A DNA stretch of 64,000 bases from Pseudomonas sihuiensis (GCF_900106015.1 NZ_LT629797.1:1240001-1304000); one strand, 5' to 3'. Counted from the first letter of the stretch, positions 1 through 12,737 are shown. Translations and numbers: made by a program. Notes: generated by a model not told the origin, from the sequence alone.

Positions 1-446
1 TCATTGGTGGTGGAGTCGACGTAGGGTTCGGTCAGCACTGCCTGGTTGCCAGCCTTGCCGGTCGCATACCAGGGGCGTTTACGGCCGTCCCAGTCGGCGC
101 TGGGTTTCCAGTCGTCACTGTTCTTGATTGGCTTGCCGTCCGCTTCCAGCGCACCGAAGACCAGAATGAACTCGTTCTTGAGCAGTGGCGCATCGAATAC
201 ACGCTGGTTTTCTTCAGGGCTGTAGCTGCTGTCGATGGTTTGCGACATCAGGTCAATCAGACGCAGTTTGGCGTTTAGCCAATTCTCGATCTGTCTGGCC
301 AATGCATTGCTCGATTCGGCAATGCTCGATTCGACCTGACTGCGCAGTGTGTCGCGGACCTGGCTGACCTGGGATAGCGACAGCAGGCTGGTGGTAAGGA
401 ACAGCACGGTAGCGGCCGCGATACCGACCTTGTGGGCGATTTTCAT
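1..446 (-). CDS. Methyl-accepting chemotaxis protein, N-terminal part (cut by window edge)
   Basis: The gene reads leftward from an ATG at 446-444 and stays open to base 1, so only about the first 148 residues are present. It starts with a short cytoplasmic stretch and one hydrophobic membrane segment (about residues 5-28). A periplasmic sensor follows, containing WDGRKRPWYATGKAGN and EPYVDSTT, which are typical of a double-Cache ligand-binding domain. The HAMP and methyl-accepting signalling domains would lie outside the window. Family knowledge: such receptors bind small ligands, often amino acids or organic acids, in the periplasm and control the CheA kinase. The ligand cannot be told from this fragment. 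It could also be a Cache-domain diguanylate cyclase or kinase, but a chemoreceptor is the likeliest reading. Confidence 0.75.
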   Translation of the reverse strand, partial: MKIAHKVGIAAATVLFLTTSLLSLSQVSQVRDTLRSQVESSIAESSNALARQIENWLNAKLRLIDLMSQTIDSSYSPEENQRVFDAPLLKNEFILVFGALEADGKPIKNSDDWKPSADWDGRKRPWYATGKAGNQAVLTEPYVDSTTN

Positions 447-593
447 GAATGGGCTCCTGGGCACCAAGACGACGGGGCTGCATCCATGCAAGGCAGTTGT
501 CTGCAAGGCAAATACAGTGCTGGCTTTTCGCCGGCGGGACGTGTGGTCTCTCTGTACGTTTTTGTATCGGCTCTCAGGTGCCGTTCTTGAGCC

Positions 594-1634
594 TCAGCCG
601 CGCTTTCTGTGCAAGCGACTGGTATTGACCACATCCACCGCGCGGGCGCGCAGTTGACCGCAACCGCCGTCGACATCCTGGCCGGCCGAATTGCGCACCT
701 TGGTCAGCACGCCACGGCTGTGCAGATAACGCACCATCTCGACGATGCGCTCGCCGTCGGGGCGCTGGTAGTCGTCGGCTTCCAGGCTGTTGTAGGGGAT
801 CAGGTTGAGCACGGCGAACTTGCCCTTGAACAGGCGCAGGATGTTGTCCATCTCTTCCTGGCTGTCGTTGATGCCCTTGAGCAGGGTCCACTGGTACTGG
901 ATCGGGTAGTCGATGGTGCGCGCGTAGGCTTCGCCCAGTTCCACCAGCTCTTCAGGATCGATGCGCGGCGCCTTGGGCAGCAGGCGTTGGCGCAGTTCGG
1001 CGTCAGTGGTATGCAGCGACAGCGCCAGGGCAGGGCGCACGCGTTGCTTGGGCAGGCGCTCGAACACCCGCGGGTCACCAACGGTGGAGAACACCAGGTT
1101 GCGCTGACCGATACCGCCCTCGGTGCCGAGCAGATCGATGGCCTCAAGAACGTTGTCGAGATTGTGCGCCGGCTCGCCCATGCCCATGAACACCACTTTC
1201 TTCACCGGGCGAAAGCGCCGACCCAGGGCGACCTGGGCGACCATCTCGGCGCTGCTGAGCTGGCGCAGCAGACCGCTCTTGCCGGTCATGCAGAACACAC
1301 AGGCTACCGCGCAGCCCACCTGGCTGGAGATGCACAGGCCATCACGTGGCAACAGTACGCTTTCCACCATCTGTTTGTCGGCCAGCTCCACCAGCAGGCG
1401 AGCCGAGCCGTCGGCGCCAGGGTGTTCGGAGCGCAGCCGGGCCAGTGCGTCCAGTTCGCTGGCGATAGCAGGCAGCCCTTCACGTACCGTCAGTGGCAGG
1501 AAGTTCTCGGTCTTCTGATGCTTGGTGCCGGTATCCAACGGCTTGCCCTGCAGCCAGGCACGGGTAATGCGCCCGATATGCTGGGGTTTGGCGCCAAGGT
1601 CGGCGAGGCGTTGGTTGAGTTCGGTGAGCTGCAT
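594..1634 (-). CDS. RlmN/Cfr-family radical SAM RNA methyltransferase
   Basis: 346 residues. The radical SAM cluster motif is C108-x3-C112-x2-C115, within QVGCAVACVFCMTG. The GMGEPAHN motif follows, and a late Cys in GQDVDGGCGQLR should be the second catalytic cysteine that forms the methyl-enzyme adduct. RlmN enzymes methylate C2 of adenine in 23S rRNA and some tRNAs. Pseudomonas usually has a separate canonical rlmN next to ndk and pilF, so this is probably the RlmN-like paralogue often found near metH. The RNA target is therefore uncertain. The start lies 15 bases after the stop of the upstream membrane protein, which suggests co-transcription. No good Shine-Dalgarno sequence precedes the ATG. 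Confidence 0.85.
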   Translation of the reverse strand: MQLTELNQRLADLGAKPQHIGRITRAWLQGKPLDTGTKHQKTENFLPLTVREGLPAIASELDALARLRSEHPGADGSARLLVELADKQMVESVLLPRDGLCISSQVGCAVACVFCMTGKSGLLRQLSSAEMVAQVALGRRFRPVKKVVFMGMGEPAHNLDNVLEAIDLLGTEGGIGQRNLVFSTVGDPRVFERLPKQRVRPALALSLHTTDAELRQRLLPKAPRIDPEELVELGEAYARTIDYPIQYQWTLLKGINDSQEEMDNILRLFKGKFAVLNLIPYNSLEADDYQRPDGERIVEMVRYLHSRGVLTKVRNSAGQDVDGGCGQLRARAVDVVNTSRLHRKRG

Positions 1635-1649
1635 GGGGCGCGCATGCTA

Positions 1650-2675
1650 TCACTTGGCCGTGGGGGCGACCACGTCGAAGCGTAGCGCGCCGATCATCTG
1701 CCCGGCTTCGGTGACGACCCGCACCTGCCAGCGGCCTTCGGGCGAGGCGGGGAAGTTGAGTTTGTGCGTCCAGGCGCGATAGCCCTCCTTGCGCCCGCCG
1801 TTGATGTCCAGGGCAATGCGGTCGACTTCCTGACCGTTGTGCTGCCAGACGTGGTAGATGCGCTCGTTGAGGCCGCGTGGAGCATTGATCGAGGTGTAGG
1901 CGTAGAGCCCGTCATTGAGCAATTGCTCAGGGCTGATCTGCCGCAGGCTTTCGCCTGGCGTGCGCTGCGCGCCATCGAAGTGATCGCTGATCGCTACCTC
2001 GGTCAGCCACAGCGTTGCCGGCGGCACCCAGACTCGCGCCATCCAGCCGGCGCTGGCCATCGCCAGAGGCAGGGCAGCCAGCAACACAATGCGCCGCCAA
2101 CCAGCGAAACCGATCAAGCCGGGCAGGCTTGGTAAAGCCAGTACCGTGGCAACCGCCAGAGCGATCCGGTAGCTCTGCGGGGTACTGAGGTGAAAGATGA
2201 TCGGCAACGCGGTCAGCATCACCGCGAACAGCGCCAGGCTGTGAAAGATCAACAGCAACCAGCGCCTGGGCGCCAGCCAGCGGTAGTAAATCGGGTCGGT
2301 GATCGAGGCCAGGGCGGCGATCGCCAGCAGGCCGCTGAACAGTAACTGCCCGCTGTTCCAGGTGGTGGTGATGAAGAAGAACGGCAAGACGAAGAACAGA
2401 CTTTCCTGGTGGATCATCTGTGTGCCGTAGCGCAGCAGCGGCAACGGCAATTCGAAGCCGAAGCGCCGGGCAATGCGTTCACGCAGCAGGTTCTCCAGAA
2501 TCAACCAGACCCAACTGACCAGCAATACTACGCCGAGTACCTTGGCCAGGTACGCCTGGCGGTCGACCAGGAGAAAACTGGCCACGCCCGAGCAGAAGCC
2601 GAACAGGGCGACCAGGCCTGGGTAACGGCGCAGCAGGGCGATCAGCGTGGGGATGCGGTCGAGCACGACTTTCAT
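1650..2675 (-). CDS. Polytopic membrane protein with C-terminal DUF2914-like domain (DUF5924 type)
   Basis: 341 residues. The first two thirds hold several hydrophobic segments, for example around residues 15-60, 95-130 and 140-215, so this is an inner-membrane protein. The last 100 or so residues form a soluble domain with YHVWQHNGQEVDRIALDI and GRWQVRVVTEAGQMIGALRF. This resembles DUF2914, a beta-sandwich-like domain usually found after membrane segments. No enzymatic motif is visible and the function is unknown. It ends 15 bases before the RlmN-like gene and is probably in one operon with it. The name rests on recognition of the DUF2914-like tail and is moderately sure. Confidence 0.7.
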   Translation of the reverse strand: MKVVLDRIPTLIALLRRYPGLVALFGFCSGVASFLLVDRQAYLAKVLGVVLLVSWVWLILENLLRERIARRFGFELPLPLLRYGTQMIHQESLFFVLPFFFITTTWNSGQLLFSGLLAIAALASITDPIYYRWLAPRRWLLLIFHSLALFAVMLTALPIIFHLSTPQSYRIALAVATVLALPSLPGLIGFAGWRRIVLLAALPLAMASAGWMARVWVPPATLWLTEVAISDHFDGAQRTPGESLRQISPEQLLNDGLYAYTSINAPRGLNERIYHVWQHNGQEVDRIALDINGGRKEGYRAWTHKLNFPASPEGRWQVRVVTEAGQMIGALRFDVVAPTAK

Positions 2676-2814
2676 GGCAGCAGCAAATGACAGTGTTGGG
2701 CGCGCATCCTAGGTAGCCCGAGCCTTGGCTGCAAGCGAGTCGTCAGCTGCGCTGGCGGTGTCGGGCCGCTTGCGGCACTATTGCGCCCCCGTTTCACCAC
2801 CGAGTCCGAAAACG

Positions 2815-3108
2815 ATGAAATTCATCCATCAACGCGAGCATCTGGAAGAGGGCGATCTGGTGGTCATCCAGTGTTCGCAGCCCTGCAACATCCGCCTGAT
2901 GAACGATGCCAACTTTCGCGCGTTCAGGAACCGTGGTCGGCACAGTTATCACGGCGGCGCCTTCATCAAGTTCCCAGCGAAGATTCGCGTGCCCTCCAGT
3001 GGTTTCTGGAACATCACGCTGGATACCGTCAGCCGTCGTGCGGTGAGCGTGACGCGCAAGCCGCAGATGGAGTACAGCATCAAGATCGTCCGTCGCCCGG
3101 GCGCCTGA
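2815..3108 (+). CDS. DUF1883 domain protein
   Basis: 97 residues, starting MKFIHQREHLEEGDLVVIQCSQ. The small all-beta look and the pattern of conserved hydrophobics with FWNITLDT near the C-terminus fit DUF1883, a domain found alone in gamma-proteobacteria or fused to TIR domains elsewhere. The ATG at 2815 is chosen because the family alignment begins there; the open frame extends further upstream without an obvious ribosome-binding site. No function is established. It is divergent from the DUF5924-type gene and is followed on the same strand by a tiny hydrophobic reading frame. Confidence 0.75.
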   Translation: MKFIHQREHLEEGDLVVIQCSQPCNIRLMNDANFRAFRNRGRHSYHGGAFIKFPAKIRVPSSGFWNITLDTVSRRAVSVTRKPQMEYSIKIVRRPGA

Positions 3109-3196
3109 TGCTCGCCGCTGCAGGTGAAGAAAAAAGCTAAACGCTGACAGCCAGGTCGAGGTCACAACTCGTGAACCTCGAAAAAGGAGAGTCAGC

Positions 3197-3283
3197 ATGC
3201 TGAAGTTTCTGGGCGGTACCGTCGGTATCATTTTCATCATCGGCCTGATCGTGGTGGTGGGATTGCTCTCACTGATCTTCTAG
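3197..3283 (+). CDS. Tiny single-span membrane peptide (28 aa)
   Basis: A 28-codon frame begins at ATG 3197 with a strong ribosome-binding site (AAAGGAGA at 3183-3190) and ends at TAG 3283. After a short MLKFLGG start the whole product is one hydrophobic helix rich in I, V, L and G. A perfect hairpin 10 bases downstream closes the unit. The Shine-Dalgarno, the clean membrane-helix composition and the terminator support a real small protein. I do not recognise a named family. It could be a toxin-like or regulatory membrane peptide, but nothing shows which. Confidence 0.6.
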   Translation: MLKFLGGTVGIIFIIGLIVVVGLLSLIF

Positions 3284-3293
3284 CCAATGAATG

Positions 3294-3315
3294 GCCCCGC
3301 TGCGTGCAGCGGGGC
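3294..3315. terminator. Hairpin terminator between convergent genes
   Basis: Perfect 10-bp inverted repeat, GCCCCGCTGC and GCAGCGGGGC, with a 2-base loop. It sits between the tiny + strand peptide gene and the end of the OsmE-like gene on the - strand. There is no long T run on either side, so it may act in both directions or depend on the stem alone. Confidence 0.65.
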
Positions 3316-3324
3316 TGATCGCAT

Positions 3325-3660
3325 TCAGAGCCGTTTGCGCTGGTTGCCCTGGTGCTGCTCGCAGGTCATGAAGCCCTTGCTGTCGACCCGGCCGTTGACG
3401 TCGAAGTCCACGTAATAGGGCTGCTCCAGGCCGTCGACATTCAGCACGTAGTTGTTGCAGGTGCCGCCTGTGACACTGTTGCGCACGTCCGAAGAGGGTG
3501 GCCCACCGAGGGTGCGTACCTGTTCCTGAGTCATGCCGTGGTCGACCTGCTTGACCAATGGCTCATTGCGGAAGGTCAGGTAATCGGCCGGGTTCTCGAA
3601 GGTCGAGCAACCGCTCACCGCAGCCGCTACGGCCAGTAATGCAAGGCTGTGCTTGTACAT
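3325..3660 (-). CDS. osmE: OsmE-like outer-membrane lipoprotein
   Basis: 111 residues. A lipoprotein signal ends in the lipobox AAVSGC with Cys18 as the lipidated residue. The mature part contains VDHGMTQEQVRTLGGPPSS, the SmpA/OmlA (BamE-like) fold signature, and matches the OsmE type, an osmotically inducible lipoprotein. A longer in-frame extension exists upstream, but the signal peptide fixes the start at 3660. It lies downstream of metH on the same strand behind a terminator, so it should have its own promoter. The name osmE is by family resemblance. Confidence 0.75.
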   Translation of the reverse strand: MYKHSLALLAVAAAVSGCSTFENPADYLTFRNEPLVKQVDHGMTQEQVRTLGGPPSSDVRNSVTGGTCNNYVLNVDGLEQPYYVDFDVNGRVDSKGFMTCEQHQGNQRKRL

Positions 3661-3781
3661 GTCATCGCTCCGTCGATTGAGCCGAAATGGCTCGACATGT
3701 TTTGGAGCCGCGTCCGTGCATGAGAGTTCGAGTTTTTCGATGATCGGCGCGAGTCGCGCCTCATTCGTCGCTGCATGAATG

Positions 3782-3809
3782 AAAAGAGCCCGCGATTGCG
3801 GGCTCTTTT
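3782..3809. terminator. Bidirectional rho-independent terminator after metH
   Basis: Perfect 12-bp arms AAAAGAGCCCGC (3782-3793) and GCGGGCTCTTTT (3798-3809) with a GATT loop. On the - strand it follows the metH stop by 3 bases and ends in a T-rich stretch, so it terminates metH transcription. Confidence 0.85.
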
Positions 3810-3812
3810 GCA

Positions 3813-7523
<3,711 letters not shown>

Positions 7524-7675
7524 GAGAACTACCTGAGCAAAGCGGAAACAAAGGTGGGCGATGATAGCAAAGCTGCAGGGTTCTGGAGCACCAGCGGGCT
7601 TTTCATGAATTTCATTCATGTTGCTGGAGGCGCCGTCTCGTTAGAATTGCCAGCATCGCACTCAAGGACGTGGCC

Positions 7676-9952
7676 ATGCTCAAGCCCGCTGCTCTGTTTC
7701 TTCTTTCTTTCGCAGCCGGCCTGGCCCGTGCGGAAGCGATTTCCTATATCGATGACGTCCAACCGATCCTCACCCACAAATGCGTAGCCTGCCATACCTG
7801 TTATGACGCGCCGTGCCAGCTCAATCTGGGCAGTGGCGAAGGCATTGCGCGTGGCGCCAGCAAGCAACTGGTGTACGACGGTACGCGCAGCAAGGCGCAA
7901 GCGACCACTCGGCTTTATCTGGATGCACAGGGCGAGGCGGCCTGGCGCCAGCGCGACTTTCATTCGGTGCTCGATGGCGAGAACGGCCAGGCTGCGCTGA
8001 TCAAGCGCATGCTGGAGCTGGGTCGCAGTCAGCCACTGGAGCCCAATGCCAAGCTCCCTGACAATCTCGACATCGCCATCACTCGCAGCAACAGCTGTCC
8101 GTTGCCGGAGGAGTTCGCCGCCTATGCGCAGAAGAATCCCCATGGCGGCATGCCGTTCGCCGTGACGGGGCTGAACGATGACGAGTACGCCACCCTTGAA
8201 CAGTGGCTGGCCCAGGGTGCGCCGGTCGCCGAACAGACGCTCACGCCGAGTGCAGTCGAGTTGCGCCAGGTGGAGCAGTGGGAAAAATTCTTGAATGCGC
8301 CCGGTGCGCGGCAGGATCTGGTTGCGCGCTGGCTGTACGAGCATTTGTTCCTCGCGCATCTGCACTTCGAGGGCGGGGAGCCCGGGCACTTCTTCCAGAT
8401 GGTCCGTTCGCGTACCCCTAGCGGCAAACCCATCGATCCTATCGCCACGCGCCGCCCGAACGACGATCCGGGCACCGAGTTCTACTACCGGCTATGGCCG
8501 ATCCAGGGCGTGATCGTGCACAAGACGCATATCACCTACCCACTGGGTGACGCCAAGCTGGCACGGGTCAAGGAGCTGTTCTTCGGCGAAGACTGGGCGC
8601 TGGACGCTGTGCCGGGTTACGGCGCACAACGCCGCGCCAACCCCTTCGAAACCTTCGCCGCGATTCCGGCGCGTGCGCGCTATCAGTTCATGCTGGATAA
8701 CGCCGAGTACTTCGTGCGTACCTTCATCCGTGGTCCGGTGTGCCGCGGGCAGATCGCCACTGACGTGATTCGCGACAACTTCTGGGCCGTGTTCCAGGCG
8801 CCGGAGCACGATCTCTACATCACCGATGCCAATTACCAGCGCGAGGCCACGCCGCTGTTGGCCATGCCCGGCCAGTTCGACGATATCGGCGATCTGCTGG
8901 GCTTGTGGCGCAACTATCGCGACAAGCGCAACGATTACGAGAACCTGCGCAAGGACGCTTACGCCGACGCACCTCCTGCGGACTGGGCACATATCTGGAG
9001 CGGCAATGACAACGCGCTGCTGTCGATCTTCCGCCAGCACGACAGTGCCTCGGTGCGCAAAGGCCTGCTCGGCGAGATTCCGCAGACCCTCTGGTGGATG
9101 GATTACCCGCTGCTGGAGCGCACCTACTACCAACTGGTGGTCAACTTCGACGTGTTCGGCAACGTTTCGCACCAGGCGCAGACGCGATTGTATTTCGATC
9201 TGATCCGCAATGGCGCCGAAGTGAACTTTCTGCGCCTGCTGCCAGCGCGCTCACGTGAGGCCTACCTGGATGACTGGTATCAGAACAGCGGCAAGTTAAA
9301 GATGCTGCTGGACTACACCTCAGTCGATCATCGTTCACCGAGCGCCATTGGCCTGACCGGTGAGGATCCGAAGAAGCAGTTCGCCGAACAGCTGCTGCAG
9401 CGCTACGCCAAGCTCAACGCGCGTCCTGACCCGATCAACCGCTGCACAGGCGCGCAGTGTTATCGCGACGGTTTGCCCAGGGAGCTGCAAGATGTCGAGC
9501 AGACGTTGGCGCGCCTGGCCAGTCGTCCGGCGGGCGGCTTGCGGGTGATTGATCAACTGCCAGAAGCGACGATGTTGCGGGTAGAGCTGAGCGATGGCTC
9601 GCGCGAGATCTACAGCCTGCTGCGCAACCGTGCGCACAGCAACGTGGCGTTCATGCTGGGAGAGGAGCTGCGCTATCAACCGCGCCTGGACACCCTGACC
9701 ATCTACCCGGAAGTGCTGAGCAGCTATCCGAATTTCCTGTTCACGGTCAAAGCGGGGGCGGTGGATGCCTTCGTCAAGCAGATGGAAGCTGTCAGCGACG
9801 CAAAATCCTTCGAGCAAATCGTCGAGCGCTGGGGTGTACGGCGCAGTCATCCCGAGTTCTGGCGCTATTTTCACGATCTCGCCGAGCATATTCGCGAAAC
9901 CCAGCCGCTGGAGACAGGCGTGCTGGATATGAACCGCTACCAGAACCTCTAA
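7676..9952 (+). CDS. cti: Cis/trans unsaturated fatty acid isomerase (periplasmic heme protein)
   Basis: 758 residues. Cti converts cis to trans double bonds in membrane phospholipids as a fast response to solvents and heat in Pseudomonas. An N-terminal signal peptide of about 19 residues precedes SYIDDVQPILTHKC, and the c-type heme site is C36-V-A-C39-H40. The downstream sequence matches the Cti family over its full length. AAGGA at 7664-7668 gives good spacing to ATG 7676 and is too close to the GTG at 7670, so the ATG is preferred. It is divergent from metH and followed by nfuA. In P. aeruginosa PAO1 these three genes are also close neighbours, as far as I recall. Confidence 0.93.
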   Translation: MLKPAALFLLSFAAGLARAEAISYIDDVQPILTHKCVACHTCYDAPCQLNLGSGEGIARGASKQLVYDGTRSKAQATTRLYLDAQGEAAWRQRDFHSVLDGENGQAALIKRMLELGRSQPLEPNAKLPDNLDIAITRSNSCPLPEEFAAYAQKNPHGGMPFAVTGLNDDEYATLEQWLAQGAPVAEQTLTPSAVELRQVEQWEKFLNAPGARQDLVARWLYEHLFLAHLHFEGGEPGHFFQMVRSRTPSGKPIDPIATRRPNDDPGTEFYYRLWPIQGVIVHKTHITYPLGDAKLARVKELFFGEDWALDAVPGYGAQRRANPFETFAAIPARARYQFMLDNAEYFVRTFIRGPVCRGQIATDVIRDNFWAVFQAPEHDLYITDANYQREATPLLAMPGQFDDIGDLLGLWRNYRDKRNDYENLRKDAYADAPPADWAHIWSGNDNALLSIFRQHDSASVRKGLLGEIPQTLWWMDYPLLERTYYQLVVNFDVFGNVSHQAQTRLYFDLIRNGAEVNFLRLLPARSREAYLDDWYQNSGKLKMLLDYTSVDHRSPSAIGLTGEDPKKQFAEQLLQRYAKLNARPDPINRCTGAQCYRDGLPRELQDVEQTLARLASRPAGGLRVIDQLPEATMLRVELSDGSREIYSLLRNRAHSNVAFMLGEELRYQPRLDTLTIYPEVLSSYPNFLFTVKAGAVDAFVKQMEAVSDAKSFEQIVERWGVRRSHPEFWRYFHDLAEHIRETQPLETGVLDMNRYQNL

Positions 9953-9959
9953 ATGCACC

Positions 9960-9982
9960 GGAGCGCACGTGAAGTGCGCTCC
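9960..9982 (+). terminator. Hairpin after cti
   Basis: Perfect 9-bp arms GGAGCGCAC and GTGCGCTCC with a GTGAA loop, 8 bases after the cti stop. The T run behind it is weak (AGATTGCTTGT), so termination strength is uncertain. Confidence 0.55.
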
Positions 9983-10094
9983 AGATTGCTTGTCGCATGG
10001 CGGCTATGGTTGCGATCAATTCCTACTAATTTAGTTGGGCTTTAACCGGGCGGCGCTCTGGCGTACACTGCGTCCATGTTCGCGAGGAGTTGCC

Positions 10095-10679
10095 ATGAGC
10101 GCCATCATCATTACCCAAGCTGCCGAAGATTACCTGGCCGAGCTGCTGAGCAAGCAGGACACTCCGGGTATCGGCATCCGAGTTTTCATCACCCAGCCAG
10201 GTACGCCTTACGCGGAAACCTGCATTGCCTACTGCAAGCCGGGTGAGCAGAAGCCTGAAGACACCGCCGTTGGCCTGGCCAGTTTCACCGCCTGGATCGA
10301 TGGCGTCAGTGAGCCTTTCCTGGAAGACGCAGTCGTCGACTACGCCACCGATCGCATGGGCGGCCAGTTGACCATCAAGGCGCCGAACGCCAAGGTGCCG
10401 ATGGTCAACGAAGACAGTCCGCTCAACGAACGTATCAACTACTACCTGCAGACCGAGATCAATCCCGGCCTGGCCAGCCATGGCGGCCAGGTGACGCTGA
10501 TCGACGTGGTCGAAGAGGGCATTGCCGTGCTGCAGTTCGGCGGTGGTTGCCAGGGCTGTGGCCAAGCCGATTACACCCTCAAGGAAGGCATCGAGAAAAC
10601 CCTGCTCGAGCGCATTCCAGAGCTCAAGGGGGTGCGTGACGTGACCGACCACAGCAATCGCGAGAACGCCTACTACTGA
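10095..10679 (+). CDS. nfuA: Fe-S biogenesis protein NfuA
   Basis: 194 residues. It has an N-terminal degenerate A-type (HesB/IscA-like) domain, residues about 1-100, without its full cysteine set. A C-terminal Nfu domain follows, with C152-Q-G-C155 that holds a bridging 4Fe-4S cluster in the dimer. NfuA carries Fe-S clusters to targets such as aconitase under oxidative or iron stress. The start is ATG 10095, with GAGGAG just upstream. It is followed by a strong bidirectional terminator, so it appears to be a single-gene unit. Confidence 0.95.
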   Translation: MSAIIITQAAEDYLAELLSKQDTPGIGIRVFITQPGTPYAETCIAYCKPGEQKPEDTAVGLASFTAWIDGVSEPFLEDAVVDYATDRMGGQLTIKAPNAKVPMVNEDSPLNERINYYLQTEINPGLASHGGQVTLIDVVEEGIAVLQFGGGCQGCGQADYTLKEGIEKTLLERIPELKGVRDVTDHSNRENAYY

Positions 10680-10696
10680 TAGGCGTCTTGCACATG

Positions 10697-10726
10697 AAAA
10701 AGGGGCGACTGGAGTCGCCCCTTTTT
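10697..10726. terminator. Bidirectional rho-independent terminator between nfuA and DUF1272 gene
   Basis: Perfect 14-bp arms AAAAAGGGGCGACT and AGTCGCCCCTTTTT with a GG loop. It has T runs on both strands and serves nfuA (+) and the DUF1272 gene (-), which converge here. Confidence 0.9.
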
Positions 10727-10730
10727 CATT

Positions 10731-10958
10731 TCAGGCCTTGAGTACACGTTTGCTGGAGGCGGGGAAGCGTTCGAGCTTTTCGGCCGGGCGAATCGGCCGC
10801 TTCACCAGTTCGCCGCCGCAGTTCGGGCAGCGTAGCGCCAGGATGGATTCGGCGCAGGAGCGGCAGAAGGTGCACTCGAAGGAGCAGATCAAGGCGTCAA
10901 CACTGGACGCAGGCAGATCGCAGTCGCAGTTCTCGCAGTTGGGGCGCAGTTCAAGCAT
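10731..10958 (-). CDS. DUF1272 zinc-ribbon-like protein
   Basis: 75 residues, starting MLELRPNCENCDCDLP. Eight cysteines lie in CxxC-like pairs (CENCDC, CSFECTFCRSC, CPNC), which matches DUF1272, a small cysteine-rich domain expected to bind zinc. The start follows the family; the frame is open further upstream without support. Function unknown. It converges with nfuA across a shared terminator. Confidence 0.8.
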   Translation of the reverse strand: MLELRPNCENCDCDLPASSVDALICSFECTFCRSCAESILALRCPNCGGELVKRPIRPAEKLERFPASSKRVLKA

Positions 10959-11059
10959 GGCGCGAGGCTCGGCACAGTGGGTGATCGCAGCAGTCTGCAG
11001 TCGCTGGCGGCCAAGCGCAACGGGCAAATCTGGGGGCGCGCAAGGCGCCCCGACGGGGT

Positions 11060-11329
11060 TTATTCCGGCATGCTCCAAGGCGCCAGGTCAAAACCCTGGC
11101 TGCGCAGCTCATCACGGGAGCGCTGCAGTGCGTCTTCCAGCTGTTGCGGGTCGCTGTAGGTGGCGCTGGACAGCTGGGTGCGGCCGAGCAGGCGGGTGTT
11201 GGTGCGGTCGATGACGCTGATGCTGACGACGCCGGTGCCGTCCTGCGGAGCCCAGGCCACGCACTGGAACGGGCGGAAGGCGCGATCGGCAATCAGCAGG
11301 GCTTCGTTGAAACGCAGCGGTGTGTTCAT
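11060..11329 (-). CDS. Small conserved hypothetical protein, possibly DUF1652
   Basis: 89 residues, starting MNTPLRFNEALLIADRAFRP. It has the pattern of Pseudomonas DUF1652 proteins: a short alpha-beta fold with a hydrophobic strand VVSISVIDR and a C-terminal helix with repeated acidic and basic residues. The assignment is from memory and only moderately sure. No signal peptide, membrane span or catalytic motif is visible. It lies 101 bases upstream of the DUF1272 gene on the same strand, so they may be co-transcribed. Confidence 0.6.
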   Translation of the reverse strand: MNTPLRFNEALLIADRAFRPFQCVAWAPQDGTGVVSISVIDRTNTRLLGRTQLSSATYSDPQQLEDALQRSRDELRSQGFDLAPWSMPE

Positions 11330-11510
11330 GGGGTCGGTTTCTCCGAGTTGTTCCCAACAATCAATGGCGGCCAACAGGTTATTGATGTTGGCCTTTCAAT
11401 GTTGTTGATGAACTCAGTAGACCCATAAGTCACACATGGCTGAAAAAAGTTTTATTACCGGCGTAGTGTGCCTTGATAAAAACTTCAGGCGTCTCGCCGG
11501 CTACAACTTT

Positions 11511-12704
11511 CTACTGCGAAAGTTCCACCTCTGTTTCTTGCGTAACTGGCTGCGGCGCAGCGTTAGCGAGGGCTGGGGCGTTGCGCTGATGGCGATAGGC
11601 GCTTACCGCCTCATATACCGATTTGCGCAAACGGTTTATGCCCCCGATAGGCCGGTGTTCAGGAAGTGCGTGCCAGGGGTTGAAGGACAAATTGTCGCAG
11701 AACAGGTTTTGTTCGCGGCTATCGAAGTCCTGCGGCTGTACGGTAATACGCGCAACGCTCTCGAAGGGCGATATCTTTTCACTCCATTCGACAGTCGGAT
11801 CTTCGATGGGCATGTAGTACTGCGCGTTCTGCTTTTGCACCTGAAGTTCAAAACACGCCGGCGCACGGTCCAGTGACAACTGCTGGTAGAGCGCATTACG
11901 CAGGAAGTTGGGCAGGTCGGTGTTTTGTTCCGGCAGCTCGTAGGGTGGGCAATTCTGTGGGGCGGGCACCACGCGGTACTTGATGTTCAATTCGCCGAGC
12001 TTGAACGGCGCGATGGAGTTGTAGGTAGTGGCCACGGGGCTCTCTGGCGCCGGAGCCAGGGTCTTCAGGGCGATAATCAGGTGGCGTGCCTCCCAGGTGC
12101 GCGGGTCCCAGCTTGGGAAGAAAGCCTGGACCTTCTTGCCATCTGCCTGAGCGGCGAAATTGGTGCGGTACTCGGCCACGTCGCGAACGAAGAAGGCTGG
12201 ATGGTTGAACATCACGAAATCCTGTTCGCCAGCATGCACCGGGCTCTTCATGAGTTTCTTGCCAGGCACGTCGAGCAGCTTGATGGCCATGCCACGTGCA
12301 TCGCGGGCACGATCAAACTGCGGGTAAGCGTTGCCGTTGGACAGGCGCATCCAGGCCTGCCAGGTATGCCCAGGTTCGCTGAACACGCCTTGGCGCAGTG
12401 ACTCGTCCAGTGTATCCAGCACCTGCACCTCGGCTTTGACGCAGCCGTGGGCCTTGGCATGCGCATCGCGCAGTACGCGGGTGTTATCACGGTGTTGCTC
12501 GACGATGCGTACCGCATCTTCGATGATCAGCCTGGTCAGCGCTTTTTCATCCGGCGCGATCTGTTCTTGCGTGGAGACCGGGCCGGAGAATTTCCAGGCG
12601 TAATAGGCTTCGCCCAAACCCCAGCCAACCAGGCCGACCAGAACGACGGTGAACAGCAGTTTGCCGAGCAGGCGACCGAGCCAGAGCCAGAAGCGTTTCA
12701 ACAT
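11511..12704 (-). CDS. Membrane-anchored catalase-fold heme protein
   Basis: 397 residues, shorter than a true catalase (about 480 or more). A single N-terminal membrane segment (about residues 12-32) should anchor it with the body in the periplasm. The heme-pocket His region is kept as RDAHAKAHG, like the RxxHAKG motif of catalases, and the proximal Tyr pattern RxxxY is present near the C-terminus (RKSVY). This points to the minimal catalase-related group that includes SrpA-like proteins and allene oxide synthases, which act on peroxides including lipid hydroperoxides. The substrate is not shown here. It lies 33 bases downstream of the di-heme cytochrome gene in one operon. Confidence 0.8.
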   Translation of the reverse strand: MLKRFWLWLGRLLGKLLFTVVLVGLVGWGLGEAYYAWKFSGPVSTQEQIAPDEKALTRLIIEDAVRIVEQHRDNTRVLRDAHAKAHGCVKAEVQVLDTLDESLRQGVFSEPGHTWQAWMRLSNGNAYPQFDRARDARGMAIKLLDVPGKKLMKSPVHAGEQDFVMFNHPAFFVRDVAEYRTNFAAQADGKKVQAFFPSWDPRTWEARHLIIALKTLAPAPESPVATTYNSIAPFKLGELNIKYRVVPAPQNCPPYELPEQNTDLPNFLRNALYQQLSLDRAPACFELQVQKQNAQYYMPIEDPTVEWSEKISPFESVARITVQPQDFDSREQNLFCDNLSFNPWHALPEHRPIGGINRLRKSVYEAVSAYRHQRNAPALANAAPQPVTQETEVELSQ

Positions 12705-12737
12705 CGTTGCAATCCTTGTTCTAGATATCGGTTGAAA

